DNA of 64,000 nt. Origin: Methanosarcina mazei S-6. GTDB lineage: Archaea > Halobacteriota > Methanosarcinia > Methanosarcinales > Methanosarcinaceae. A program made the translations under genes and the position numbers. The stretch covers positions 3,782,001 through 3,846,000 of the forward strand of contig NZ_CP009512.1 of NCBI RefSeq assembly GCF_000970205.1, in the 5' to 3' direction. Positions 27,278 through 35,892 of the stretch are shown piece by piece (the first letter of the stretch is position 1; each line of letters opens with the position of its first letter). The notes under the pieces were generated by a model, which was not told the DNA's origin, made no database searches, and saw only the letters and a list, made by a program, of their open reading frames with translations.

Positions 27278-28045
27278 TCAATGTATAAGATAAAGGCTCA
27301 GAGCGATAACAGACATTCCAGAAAATACCCCCAGAAAAGTCAGATGCTCGTTTCCATATTTTATGGAGATCGGCAGCAGTTCATCAAAACATATAAAGAC
27401 CATTACCCCTCCGACCGCAGCGAGCATAAGGAAAAGCATTTCAGGAGATAGAAAGCGGAAAAGAAAAAAATATGCAAACACAGCTCCCAGAGGTTCGGTA
27501 AGCCCTGCAAAGAAAGAATAAGCAAACGCTTTTTTTCGGTCACCACTGGCATAATAGATAGGAACCGAAACTGCAATTCCTTCAGGGATGTTATGGATTG
27601 CTATGGCCAGAGCAACCGAAAACCCCAGATAAGGAGAACCCAGGGACGCAGCTAACACTGCAATTCCTTCAGGGAAGTTGTGCATGGCAATTCCTGCTGC
27701 AGTCAGCAGGCCGGCTTTTTGAAGGTCATTCTCTTCACTCCGGGAAAGAGTGTTTCTATCAGGGAGAGTATCCGTATGAATGTGCTCTATCACGCGGTCA
27801 AGAATTCCCATCCCCAGCATCCCCAGAAAAAAAGCAGCATTTGCCTGGAAAAAACCAACTGCACCAACAGATTCAGCAAGTAAATCTACAAATGAGATAT
27901 AGATCATTGCCCCCGCAGCAAAACCAAGCAGCATGGACAGCCAGGTAAACTTTAGATTGGGAACCAAAAAAGCTATGAGACTGCCAGTACCGGTTGAGAG
28001 TCCTGCACATGTTGTGAGAATAAAAGCAGTTGTGACATCTCCCAT
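27278..28045 (-). CDS. ZIP-family metal transporter
   Basis: 255 aa with about eight membrane segments. The metal-path motifs HNFPEGIAV (near residue 122) and HNIPEGIAV (near 151) are diagnostic of ZIP transporters of the ZupT/GufA type, which take up Zn2+ and often Fe2+, Mn2+, Co2+ or Ni2+. An His-containing loop (RVIEHIHTDTLPDR) lies between the early helices. It sits between the CobN-like genes and the ExbB-like operon in the same direction, so it may supply metal to that system (inference). Confidence 0.92.
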   Translation of the reverse strand: MGDVTTAFILTTCAGLSTGTGSLIAFLVPNLKFTWLSMLLGFAAGAMIYISFVDLLAESVGAVGFFQANAAFFLGMLGMGILDRVIEHIHTDTLPDRNTLSRSEENDLQKAGLLTAAGIAMHNFPEGIAVLAASLGSPYLGFSVALAIAIHNIPEGIAVSVPIYYASGDRKKAFAYSFFAGLTEPLGAVFAYFFLFRFLSPEMLFLMLAAVGGVMVFICFDELLPISIKYGNEHLTFLGVFSGMSVIALSLYLIH

Positions 28046-28181
28046 TTAGCTCCCCCAATAAATAAAATACGGGATAGGATTTAAATTCATAGAAAAAGAA
28101 AAGACAAATACGGGAGAGTTTTATATAAAGTAAATTAATAAATATACTTAAATTCCGGAAGATAAGCTGAAGATCTAAAAA

Positions 28182-28589
28182 TTAATCTGGAGAGGATGCC
28201 TCAGTGGAAACAGAGGTATCCGCAGATGTACTGTTGATCTCAGAGTCTTCTGGCACGTAAATGACTCTGCCATCAGCAAGCTTATAAGCAGTTCCCAGAG
28301 CTTCTCCTGTGCCTCCGCCAATACTGTCAGTCATGTTCAGGACTTCTATGGGTTTTCCTTCTTCTTTTATAATTATCTTCATGTCCTCAGCTCCGGGGTT
28401 TTTTACAATTGTAAAGTCCTCACTTGAGCTCAGAAGTTCGGGGAGGTGGTATGACATCACAAGGGCTACAAGCAACGCCACGGAAAAGACCATTGCAACA
28501 TCAAAAACATTGGCAACAGTGACCATGGGGCTTTGCTCATCCTCGGCATGTAAAAGCCCTGTACGCCTGAATCTTCTCGTTTTCCGCAT
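28182..28589 (-). CDS. DUF2149 protein, ExbD-like
   Basis: 135 aa. A short basic N-terminus is followed by a single membrane helix (NVFDVAMVFSVALLVALVM) and an extracytoplasmic tail. The Asp at the start of the helix aligns with the proton-path Asp of ExbD/TolR (their PFIDVMLVLLIIFMV). This matches the position after the ExbB-like gene, as in exbBD and tolQR. The exterior domain contains a short predicted beta region (KIIIKEEGKPIEVLNMTD). DUF2149 is the known family; the ExbD role is my inference. Confidence 0.8.
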   Translation of the reverse strand: MRKTRRFRRTGLLHAEDEQSPMVTVANVFDVAMVFSVALLVALVMSYHLPELLSSSEDFTIVKNPGAEDMKIIIKEEGKPIEVLNMTDSIGGGTGEALGTAYKLADGRVIYVPEDSEINSTSADTSVSTEASSPD

Positions 28590-28621
28590 GATTTATTCCT
28601 CCTGTTAAAAGATGCCAGGCA

Positions 28622-29245
28622 TCAGATCTTTTCTTCAATTGTGTCCAGGATGTAATCGATGTCGGACATGTCTTCCCAGTACCAGCGCCTTCTGACCTGT
28701 GTGAGTACATATCCAATTCCGGCAGCAAAAAGACCCACAACGGTTGTTGCAAAGGCGATCATGAGGTTCTGTGCGAGGGTTTCAAGGTCTCCTGCCGACA
28801 GTCCTATAAGAGCGGGGCCCAATGGAATCAGGGTCCCCATGAGTCCCAGCATGGGGCCAATTGTAGAGGTTATCTTTGTATGTTCAAGGCGTTTTGCCAT
28901 CTGGATCTCATATTCCTGAGAAAGCCTTTCAATTGCAGGGAGATGCTTCTCTTTCAAATATTTTGAAGCATCCCTTGCAAAGGAAGTGACCATGTAATTC
29001 TGCTTTATATTCTCAAGAGCCCTGGAAGCTTCCGTAAAATCCGAGTTCCTGAGGTCATTCTCGAGTTTTTTGCAGTTAGCCTCGAGGTTATTCCAGTCCC
29101 TGTGTCTTTTTGTGTATTCCGAGAGGAATTCTCCCAGTTGAATTAATGACAGAAACACCAGGAGAGAGAGGAGAAACATTACGGGGATCAGTAAAGCAGT
29201 AGAGAAGACATTCATCATGCTGGATAATAAATTCATCATGCTCAC
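28622..29245 (-). CDS. MotA/TolQ/ExbB-family proton channel
   Basis: 207 aa. N-terminal membrane helix (LLIPVMFLLSLLVFLSLIQL), a cytoplasmic helical region, then two helices with the family motifs GPMLGLMGTLIPLGPALIGL and ATTVVGLFAAGIGYVL. In bacteria this family forms the proton-conducting pentamer that energises TonB, Tol or flagella. Its start overlaps the DUF2162 stop by 4 nt and the DUF2149 gene follows after 32 nt, so the three form one operon. Confidence 0.9.
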   Translation of the reverse strand: MSMMNLLSSMMNVFSTALLIPVMFLLSLLVFLSLIQLGEFLSEYTKRHRDWNNLEANCKKLENDLRNSDFTEASRALENIKQNYMVTSFARDASKYLKEKHLPAIERLSQEYEIQMAKRLEHTKITSTIGPMLGLMGTLIPLGPALIGLSAGDLETLAQNLMIAFATTVVGLFAAGIGYVLTQVRRRWYWEDMSDIDYILDTIEEKI

Positions 29246-29934
29246 AGGTCATGCCTCCTTATACGGTCCATGAAAAAGCCCGCAAGGACAATGACACCAA
29301 AAGCCATGAGAGGTATGATCCCTGTATCTCCGCCGCCTGTGGAAACAAGGTTCATCTGTTTGGTTTTAATATATGCCGGAATTAGCAGAGCTCCCAGAAG
29401 ATAATAGATCCCGAGAAGCATCATGGCGCTTCCCATTGTTTCGGGAGTCTTTCCATACCGGGTCTTTCCAAACCTGAAAAGAAAAGAAGAAACCACCACT
29501 GCTGTAAAAAAAGAAATCCCTACAAGAAGCCCTATTTTTATCCCGGATAAGTTCAGGCTTTCTGAGAGCAGCATACAGGATACTGCAAGAGCACCCAGGC
29601 AGACCGGGCACGGCATGGATATAGCCAGGAAAGTGTGTCTTGAAACGTCCTTGCCCGAGTTCCACTTTTTCTGGGTGTAAATGCCTGCCCCTATAAGGAG
29701 CAGAGAGACCAGGACATGAATTCCCATGCCCATTGAAGAGAGCTTTTCAAAAGCTTCCAGGCTTAAGCGGTCAGCAACGCTTCCGAATAATAGTGCAAGA
29801 AAAAAGTAACTGCTGGCAATTGTAAGAATCTCCCGAGCAGTAATATTAGAGAATCCACAGCCTAATCCTGTTTTTATCCCGAAGATAAGGATACCTATCA
29901 TAATTCCAATAACAGTTAACATCGCAGAGTCCAT
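29242..29934 (-). CDS. DUF2162 membrane protein, predicted transporter
   Basis: 230 aa with six or seven membrane segments, N-terminal IMIGILIFGIKTGLGCGFSN and a Cys pair in CPVCLGALAVSCMLL near residue 110. DUF2162 is annotated as a predicted transporter with unknown substrate. First gene of the operon with the ExbB-like and DUF2149 genes. A perfect 9-bp inverted repeat lies 57-78 bases before its ATG, just above a TATA-like TTTATTTAA. Confidence 0.85.
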   Translation of the reverse strand: MDSAMLTVIGIMIGILIFGIKTGLGCGFSNITAREILTIASSYFFLALLFGSVADRLSLEAFEKLSSMGMGIHVLVSLLLIGAGIYTQKKWNSGKDVSRHTFLAISMPCPVCLGALAVSCMLLSESLNLSGIKIGLLVGISFFTAVVVSSFLFRFGKTRYGKTPETMGSAMMLLGIYYLLGALLIPAYIKTKQMNLVSTGGGDTGIIPLMAFGVIVLAGFFMDRIRRHDL

Positions 29935-30372
29935 AGTACCTTCTGAGCATCTATAGTTGAATTAAATAAAAACTGGTTTTTGGGTAACGTTTGTTATCTA
30001 AAAAGATAACAAGTGCACATGATATCGTTTTTTTGGATAAAAAGTTCAAGTTCATGCTTTTGAAAGAAAGGAGTTGAAAAAAATAATTAAAAAAGTAATA
30101 GGAGCTTCACGGGAGCAGGGAAATATAAAATTAATTTTAAAAAAGTATGAGACAAGGGAATAACAAATCAAGAGCCAAATTTAACAATGATTATGTAAAA
30201 ACTTACCCCGTTAACTGGATATAAAGTTTTATACACCATAGATGAAAGGCAATAATTAAAGTAAATTTGTTAGATCTATAAATAAAAAGAATAATAGAAG
30301 ACAGGAAGATATACATTACTTGAGTTAAAAGGGAAATAATTATAAGTACTTAGGGTAAAATAGAGGATCATC
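29935..30372. promoter_or_regulatory. Divergent promoter region
   Basis: 438 bases between the DUF2162 operon and the ArsR-family gene. It holds the inverted repeat at 29991-30012. The rest is AT-rich with no gene seen. Confidence 0.4.
29991..30012. promoter_or_regulatory. Operator-like inverted repeat before the ExbB operon
   Basis: TTGTTATCT (29991-29999), four A, then AGATAACAA (30004-30012): perfect 9-bp arms. It lies immediately upstream of the probable TATA box of the DUF2162 operon, a place for a metal-responsive regulator. Confidence 0.55.
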
Positions 30373-30918
30373 ATGGTAGTAAGTGTTATGCGAGATCCAG
30401 GAATTAACGGAGGTAGAGAAAACCTCTTTAAAGCAATTTCAAGCGATACACGCCTTTCAATTCTTGAGAGCCTGAGTGAAGGAGAAAAACATATTTCAGG
30501 TCTTGCAAGGGAGATAGGCATTTCGGTACCAGTAGCAGCTAAACATGTGAAAGTGCTGGAAAAAGCCGAACTTGTGGAAAGAAAAAAGTTCGGAAATACC
30601 CATATGATAGGCATAAAACTGAGCAATGTCTATTCTTTCCTTGACCGTTTTGCAGAAAACAGGCAGATTGAGGTAGAAGAAGGCACGAATTTGCTTGAAG
30701 CTCTGAAAAGTGTGGCAGCTGTTGAGGTAATGAAAATGGGAGACAGGATGAAAGTTGTCTCTACGGATGGGGAAGAGGGCTTTTATGTATATGAGGTGGA
30801 CGGCAAATTTTCGGATAAAACCGTAGATGAATACGAGTTTCATGAAGATTCGGTTGTTGAATGGAAGAAGCTGATTCCGGTCACGAAAAAAAGGCTGTTT
30901 GTAAATATAAGAAGGTAA
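30373..30918 (+). CDS. ArsR-family transcriptional regulator
   Basis: 181 aa. Winged helix: LFKAISSDTRLSILESLSEGEKHISGLARE and VPVAAKHVKVLEKAELVERK. The C-terminal about 90 residues (LLEALKSVAAVEVMKMGDRM onwards) are not the usual metal-binding tail and contain no Cys; I cannot name a ligand. ATG has GAGGATCATC before it. It is divergent from the DUF2162/ExbB-like operon, so it is the nearest candidate regulator of that operon. Confidence 0.85.
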   Translation: MVVSVMRDPGINGGRENLFKAISSDTRLSILESLSEGEKHISGLAREIGISVPVAAKHVKVLEKAELVERKKFGNTHMIGIKLSNVYSFLDRFAENRQIEVEEGTNLLEALKSVAAVEVMKMGDRMKVVSTDGEEGFYVYEVDGKFSDKTVDEYEFHEDSVVEWKKLIPVTKKRLFVNIRR

Positions 30919-31080
30919 AGCAGCCCTTAAGGACCAGCTTTTAATAACTCGAAAAAGTCGTCTTATAGTACCTCTGCTAAAGTAACTTCATACTACCATT
31001 CAAAAAGTCCTGACCTGAAAAGTTGCGGAATGGTTCAGCCTTCTGAAAGAGCAGGATTCAAAAGTGAGATTTAAGTGGGT

Positions 31081-31764
31081 TTATTTCTTTAATCTGGCCA
31101 TCACTCCAAGATGGTCTTCATGATAAGGCATAAGTTCCCTTGCTGTCAAAACTTCGAATCCGGGTTCGAAAGCCTGTTCAAGCTTTTTTACCTCTTCTTT
31201 GAAGATCTCCTTCGGGCTTGCTGCAGTATCAATACTGCGAGCCTTGATAGAAAGCAGGAGATATCCGTCCTTTTTCAAAAAACGGACAGCATTTCTTGCA
31301 GCTATCTCTGCCTGGTTAGGCTGGGCAACATCCTGAAAGATAACATCTACAGGCTCAACAATATGTGCGTAACTGTCCGGCTTTCCAGCATCTGCAAGAA
31401 TAGGGAAAATATTTTTGCGTCTGGAAGCAAGCCCTATGAAGTCGCGCATGCTTCTTGGGGCAAATTCAACAGAATACACCGCTCCTTCGGAAACGATATC
31501 CGATACGTGGCTTACTGTTGTTCCTGAAGCAGCCCCGAGATAAAGAACCTTTGAATTCCTTTTCAGGGGGATATCAAATTTTTTGAGGACCATGGCTCCG
31601 AGTTTGCTTCTGCGGGGGTCCCATGTCCTGTACTCATCTCCTTCAACAGAAATCAGCTTTTCTCCGTAAACGACTTTTCCCGGGTCAAGGTTAAGAGTTG
31701 AAAGCTGTTTTTTGTCTTTTGTAACCTCAAAAATCCCTTCGGAAAGCTGCCTTATTTCGGGCAT
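31081..31764 (-). CDS. flpA: Fibrillarin-like rRNA/tRNA 2'-O-methyltransferase
   Basis: 227 aa, full length for archaeal fibrillarin. SAM-binding motif KVLYLGAASGTTVSHVSDIV, then VYSVEFAPRSMRDFIGLA and DVIFQDVAQPNQAEIAARNA. It is the catalytic subunit of the box C/D ribonucleoprotein that methylates rRNA and tRNA at guide-RNA-selected positions. It starts directly after the nop5 stop, so the two are co-translated partners. ATG and start agree with the family. Confidence 0.95.
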   Translation of the reverse strand: MPEIRQLSEGIFEVTKDKKQLSTLNLDPGKVVYGEKLISVEGDEYRTWDPRRSKLGAMVLKKFDIPLKRNSKVLYLGAASGTTVSHVSDIVSEGAVYSVEFAPRSMRDFIGLASRRKNIFPILADAGKPDSYAHIVEPVDVIFQDVAQPNQAEIAARNAVRFLKKDGYLLLSIKARSIDTAASPKEIFKEEVKKLEQAFEPGFEVLTARELMPYHEDHLGVMARLKK

Positions 31765-32775
31765 TTATTTTCTCCTCTTCTTTTTTGGCTTTGCCCTGAT
31801 TTCCTGCCGCTTCTGGGGAGGTCTGGGGTTTTCAGCCCTGATCTTCCGGATCTTTTCTTCTAGTTCATTTTCAAGTGAAGGGTTCCTTTTTGCAGAATAA
31901 AAATCAATTCTTGCGGCAAGAGAGAGCTTTGCTGCAAGGGCTCTTGCGACTTTTCCCCTTACCCACCAGGGAGATGTATTGATAAGGGGATGGCTGTAAA
32001 TAATTCCATGCTTGGGGGATGGAGCCCTGGAACGCAGGTGCTTGAAGAGGGCTTTACTTGCCCCTATTACCTGAATGGTACTTGAAGGAAAAGCTGCCAG
32101 TTTTTCAAGACTGCCTGCAATGCTTATCAGCCTTGCACCCAGCATGGGTCCTGCAAGCAATGCCAGATTGGGTGCAAGAATTTCCATGCTGCTTTCAATA
32201 TACGCTTCAATCTGTTTCCGGCGTTCGTAGAGGCTGCACACACTCTCTGCAAGACCTTTAAGAAGAACTTCATCTGCGGCTTCGAGTTTTGCACCCATGG
32301 AATTTTTTGCCTTCAAATAATGAGGGTCTTCAGGAGGTAGATTCTCGCGAGACCCGTACCTGCTTATAAAAACCGCAAGCTCTTCCCCGCTTAACCCGCT
32401 TTCGGGAAAATAACCTCCGTACCATTCAAAAAGCCTTTCAGAAAGGGAATTGGTCGTTTCATTAATGTCATCCAGGGCTTCTACTGCCTGAATTATTCGC
32501 TGGTCAGGGGTGAGCGCCTGTGAGACCTGAAGTTTTACGGTTTCCAGAGTTACTTTGTGTAAAAGAGAATAGTATTCAGAGATGGATTCTGTGAATCCAC
32601 ACTCCAGGGCTGCAGTTTTGAGGTCAAAGCCTTCCGGAGGCAGGTTTTGCCGGCTCTCCCTGAAAGAAAGCGAACGGAGAGCAAGCTCTCTTATATCCTT
32701 TGGAAAAACCTCGGAGGAAAGAGTTTTTCCGTTACTGTCCAGCTCAAGGACACCAAACCAGGTATTGACTTTCAA
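31765..32775 (-). CDS. nop5: Nop5/Nop56-58 C/D-box ribonucleoprotein subunit
   Basis: 336 aa. The central coiled-coil region and the NOP domain are clear (NLALLAGPMLGARLISIAGS, LAAFPSSTIQVIGASKALFK, PSPKHGIIYSHPLINTSPWW). A Lys/Arg-rich tail (RPPQKRQEIRAKPKKKRRK) ends the protein. It bridges fibrillarin with L7Ae and guide RNA. Its ATG overlaps the stop of the RFAP synthase gene (ATGA), and flpA follows without a gap, so all three are in one transcript. Confidence 0.94.
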   Translation of the reverse strand: MKVNTWFGVLELDSNGKTLSSEVFPKDIRELALRSLSFRESRQNLPPEGFDLKTAALECGFTESISEYYSLLHKVTLETVKLQVSQALTPDQRIIQAVEALDDINETTNSLSERLFEWYGGYFPESGLSGEELAVFISRYGSRENLPPEDPHYLKAKNSMGAKLEAADEVLLKGLAESVCSLYERRKQIEAYIESSMEILAPNLALLAGPMLGARLISIAGSLEKLAAFPSSTIQVIGASKALFKHLRSRAPSPKHGIIYSHPLINTSPWWVRGKVARALAAKLSLAARIDFYSAKRNPSLENELEEKIRKIRAENPRPPQKRQEIRAKPKKKRRK

Positions 32776-33743
32776 TCAGAGCCCCCGAAGATGTCCGCGC
32801 CCCGGTTCCTTCCTTTTGTAAGCAGAACTTCTCCACCTAATGATTCGTCAAGCATACGCTGGACCTCTTTCTGGAGCCTTCCAGCCTCTACGGAACTTTC
32901 GACAATTCCGTAAACAACAGGCCCGAAAGAACTGACTCCCGAACCGCTTGCTCCGTTGTCCTGCATGTATTTCATGACATTGAGCACGGTTTCGGGCTGA
33001 AGTTCAACTTCCCTCTTTTTGAAGCCCACAGTCTGAAAATGGTTAACCGCGCGGCCAAAACTGTCTATATCTTCTTCGATAAGCGCAGGCAGCATCTGCA
33101 TAAGAATTACGTGAGAGATCTCCTGAACTTCTGAGAGAGGGATCGGACAGGCTTTTTTGAAAATATCCACTTCTTCCGCATCATGAACTCCTTTTGTATT
33201 GGGGATTGCAAGGACAATATTCCAGTCAGGAAACGCTCTTCTGAAAAGTACAGGCCCAGGAGGCATACGGCTGGCTGCGGAAGGAGAAAATGCACCTTTA
33301 TCCCTGAACCTGTGACCTCCGTCCAGGATAAAACCTCCATATTCAAAGGCAGCAACCCCTATTCCGGAAGTCCCTCCTCTGCCCACTGCAACTGCGAGTT
33401 CCCTGACACTTTTACCAAGCCCGTAAATCTCATTTATGGCTGCAGCTACCGAAAGCGCAGCCTGGGTTCCGGAACCGAGACCCACGTGGTCAGGGAGATC
33501 TCTTTTAATATGGATTTTGATCCCCTTTCCTTCCGGAATTACAGCTTTTGCTGCTTTTAGCATCCTGCCTGCGAGAAGAGAAGAACCCACAACTTCAACC
33601 GTATCCGCTTCAGATGCCGAAATTTCCAGGCTGGGTGACTCGAGAGTGATTCCTACCCCTCCGTCTACCCTGCCAATCTCCGCATTGAGATCAATAAGGG
33701 TGAGATGGAGTCTGGACGGAGACACCACATTAATCATATTCAT
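32772..33743 (-). CDS. Beta-ribofuranosylaminobenzene 5'-phosphate synthase
   Basis: About 323 aa, GHMP-kinase-like fold. It condenses PRPP with 4-hydroxybenzoate or 4-aminobenzoate in the first committed step of methanopterin biosynthesis. Signs: VVSPSRLHLTLIDLNAEIGR at the start, the GHMP loop GLGSGTQAALSVAAAINEIY near residue 100, and GASGSGVSSFGPVVYG near 270. ATG at 33743 is chosen because GAGGA lies 6 nt upstream; a farther ATG at 33755 overlaps that site. It lies between the DUF2953 gene and nop5. Confidence 0.88.
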   Translation of the reverse strand: MNMINVVSPSRLHLTLIDLNAEIGRVDGGVGITLESPSLEISASEADTVEVVGSSLLAGRMLKAAKAVIPEGKGIKIHIKRDLPDHVGLGSGTQAALSVAAAINEIYGLGKSVRELAVAVGRGGTSGIGVAAFEYGGFILDGGHRFRDKGAFSPSAASRMPPGPVLFRRAFPDWNIVLAIPNTKGVHDAEEVDIFKKACPIPLSEVQEISHVILMQMLPALIEEDIDSFGRAVNHFQTVGFKKREVELQPETVLNVMKYMQDNGASGSGVSSFGPVVYGIVESSVEAGRLQKEVQRMLDESLGGEVLLTKGRNRGADIFGGSD

Positions 33744-33771
33744 CTGTATCCTCATTGCTTATTCATAAAGC

Positions 33772-34686
33772 TTAGGAGTTAATCTTCGAACTGCCCCGAA
33801 GTTTTTCCTTAACAATCAAATAAGTAAAAGATAAAGTTTTCCCGTTAAATATAAATTTAAGGAATGGGAAAATCAGTGAATATATTTTTACACGGATCTC
33901 CGCGCTCCCGTGAAAATCCAGCAGTGTCTCCATAAAAACCGGACAGACAGAAAAACTGCAGCGCCTACAGCGGCTGTAAATCGTCCCCAGAATAGCATGT
34001 ATAAGCCCGCAAAGCATTCCTGTATCCGCGGGGTCCGGAAGCCCGAAAGTGAGGTCAGCTTTCAGGTATTTAATTTTTATTGCATTGAGCATGTCAGAAA
34101 ACAGTCGGAAAAGAGGCTTTCTAAGAGCTTTGTAAGCTTCCAGACCCCAGTGAAGCTTTTCCTTGATGGTCATTCCGTCCTCTTCTTCAACCTCAACATC
34201 CCTTGCAGAACTTTTCTTCCCTTTTATACGGTCAAATATCCCTCTTTTCTTTTCAACCCGGATTTTTTCTTCAGCCCGGGTTCTATCTTCACCTTCAGGA
34301 GCAAATGTTTTCTCCTCAGGTCTCTCTTTTACGGGCTCTCTGCTTTCATCTACCTGAATTTTATATTCTGCTTCCCGGCCTTCATCCCTGATTTTGATTT
34401 CTTCAGGTACTGATTCGTCCTGCCGATTTTCGGTTTCAATTACTTTTTCATTTCCCTTATCCTCCATATCTGACTCATCAGGAGAATATTTTTTCTCGCC
34501 GGGTTCTCCAATTAAAAAAGTGTGGGAAAAAAAGAGCCATTTAACGGTTACTGTGCCTTCCAGTTCGTTCTTTTCTTTCAAACTCAGGGCCTTAAGCTTG
34601 AAGGTAAAGACTATTGCCGTGAGAAGTACAAATAAAATAAGTAAAAAAATCAGAATAATGAGATATATGGCAAGCATGCTGAACAT
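33772..34686 (-). CDS. DUF2953 membrane protein, YtfI-like
   Basis: 304 aa. One N-terminal membrane helix (AIYLIILIFLLILFVLLTAIV), a charged low-complexity stretch (residues about 65-160, repeated Glu/Lys/Arg), and a C-terminal DUF2953 domain (LFRLFSDMLNAIKIKYLKAD). Cytoplasmic or membrane-attached. It follows the gerW-like gene with about a 97 nt gap, as in bacilli where ytfI and ytfJ (gerW) are neighbours. Function unknown in archaea. Confidence 0.8.
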   Translation of the reverse strand: MFSMLAIYLIILIFLLILFVLLTAIVFTFKLKALSLKEKNELEGTVTVKWLFFSHTFLIGEPGEKKYSPDESDMEDKGNEKVIETENRQDESVPEEIKIRDEGREAEYKIQVDESREPVKERPEEKTFAPEGEDRTRAEEKIRVEKKRGIFDRIKGKKSSARDVEVEEEDGMTIKEKLHWGLEAYKALRKPLFRLFSDMLNAIKIKYLKADLTFGLPDPADTGMLCGLIHAILGTIYSRCRRCSFSVCPVFMETLLDFHGSAEIRVKIYSLIFPFLKFIFNGKTLSFTYLIVKEKLRGSSKINS

Positions 34687-34782
34687 TTTGAGGGAAGAAG
34701 GACAGTCCTGACTATCCTGACCACTTTAACCGTCAATTCAGATTCCAGTAAAATCCCTTAAAAAGTTTTAACCTGGAGGGAT

Positions 34783-35229
34783 TTAGTGGAAACAGCCCCC
34801 TTTCTCGACTTCAATCTCCGTGTGCTCTTTGACCTCTGTTTTAACGGCTTCGGAGCTCCCTTCTTTTTTATGTTTTCCGGTTTTGCCTTTGATTTTGTCC
34901 AGAAGCTCAGGCACTGCCTCCTGAATGGAACCAAGGATTGCACCTACATCTCCTTTCTCAGAGATCCTGAAGATCTTTGCATCATCCTCGGAGAGCATAA
35001 TAAAAGCGATAGGCTCGATCTTAGCGCCTGCACCGCCTCCACCACCGTATCCAATGTCGGATTCCTTCTTGCCGCCTTCCCCGCCTCCTCCTCCAAAGCC
35101 CATTGTAAGTTTGGAAACAGGAATAATTGTTTTCCCGGCAGCAGTAATAGGGTCCCCAACTACGGTTTTTGTAGTTGCAATTTTTTCAAGTTCGCTCGCA
35201 ATTTGTTTAATAGTATCTTCTACACCCAT
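34783..35229 (-). CDS. GerW/YtfJ-family protein
   Basis: 148 aa. The YtfJ core (KTVVGDPITAAGKTIIPVSK, FGGGGGEGG, FIMLSEDDAKIF) is present with a glycine-rich loop in the middle. In spore-forming bacteria GerW is needed for germination, but the family is broad and its biochemistry is unknown. The acidic/lysine tail ends in GGCFH, with a single Cys. It starts after GGGGGAAACTAG and heads the leftward group gerW-DUF2953-RFAP synthase-nop5-flpA. Confidence 0.85.
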   Translation of the reverse strand: MGVEDTIKQIASELEKIATTKTVVGDPITAAGKTIIPVSKLTMGFGGGGGEGGKKESDIGYGGGGGAGAKIEPIAFIMLSEDDAKIFRISEKGDVGAILGSIQEAVPELLDKIKGKTGKHKKEGSSEAVKTEVKEHTEIEVEKGGCFH

Positions 35230-35673
35230 CTAGTTTCCCCCGATGTGTTAGTATCATCTGTTTACGTGGATAATAAATGTTATCTATATGTTTTAGATTT
35301 TCAATCCAGATTATTATAATATTATCTTTATTATTTTTATTCAGTTCTGGATTTACAACTCCAAGCATAAATCTTATTGCTTTAAATATATATTTTATTG
35401 TCATTACAGTTTTTTTCAGAAACTTTTCAGAATATATTTTGAGTCCTCTTCTGATTTAAGCTTAATCTCATAACCGTTTTGGACAATCTCTTTGAAAGTA
35501 AGAGAAATTACTTACGTTAATAAAAGGCACCTATTTTTAATAAGAGAGTCCTGTACTGTAAAAACAAATTTAACCAACAGATAAGAATAAATAGTCCCTG
35601 TATTTGCTATAAGCACATTGCTCCGCTCTTCTACAAAAAATATGTTTTTTATTTCTATTAAAAAATATTAATC
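35230..35673. other. AT-rich intergenic
   Basis: Holds the gerW promoter on the minus strand (a weak TATA-like region about 35275-35285). I see no gene. Confidence 0.35.
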
Positions 35674-35694
35674 TAAATCAGTATATTTATATTG
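35674..35694 (+). promoter_or_regulatory. Promoter block of surface gene 1
   Basis: A 21-nt stretch containing TATATTTATATTG matches 39122-39142 in 20 of 21 bases. It is the probable BRE/TATA region; transcription from here would give a leader of about 170 nt. Confidence 0.6.
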
Positions 35695-35865
35695 TTTTAC
35701 ATATTTTTCAATTTAGTAAAGGTTTGGGGAACAAGGTATTAAATTAGAATATAGAAAATCGCCATTAGACATTTATAAATAAATCTGTATATCGATAGCG
35801 AGATAAGGAATTGAGGTAAGTTGCCAGTAAATCAATTCATCCGTAATACAGATTTTACCCCCAAA

Positions 35866-35884
35866 TTTCTTGAGTGGATGGAGG
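35866..35884 (+). promoter_or_regulatory. Conserved leader end and Shine-Dalgarno, surface gene 1
   Basis: TTTCTTGAGTGGATGGAGG is identical at 39319-39337 before the second surface gene. It ends in a strong GGAGG, which is 8 nt before an in-frame ATA codon (35893). Confidence 0.65.
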
Positions 35885-35892
35885 GATTATAA

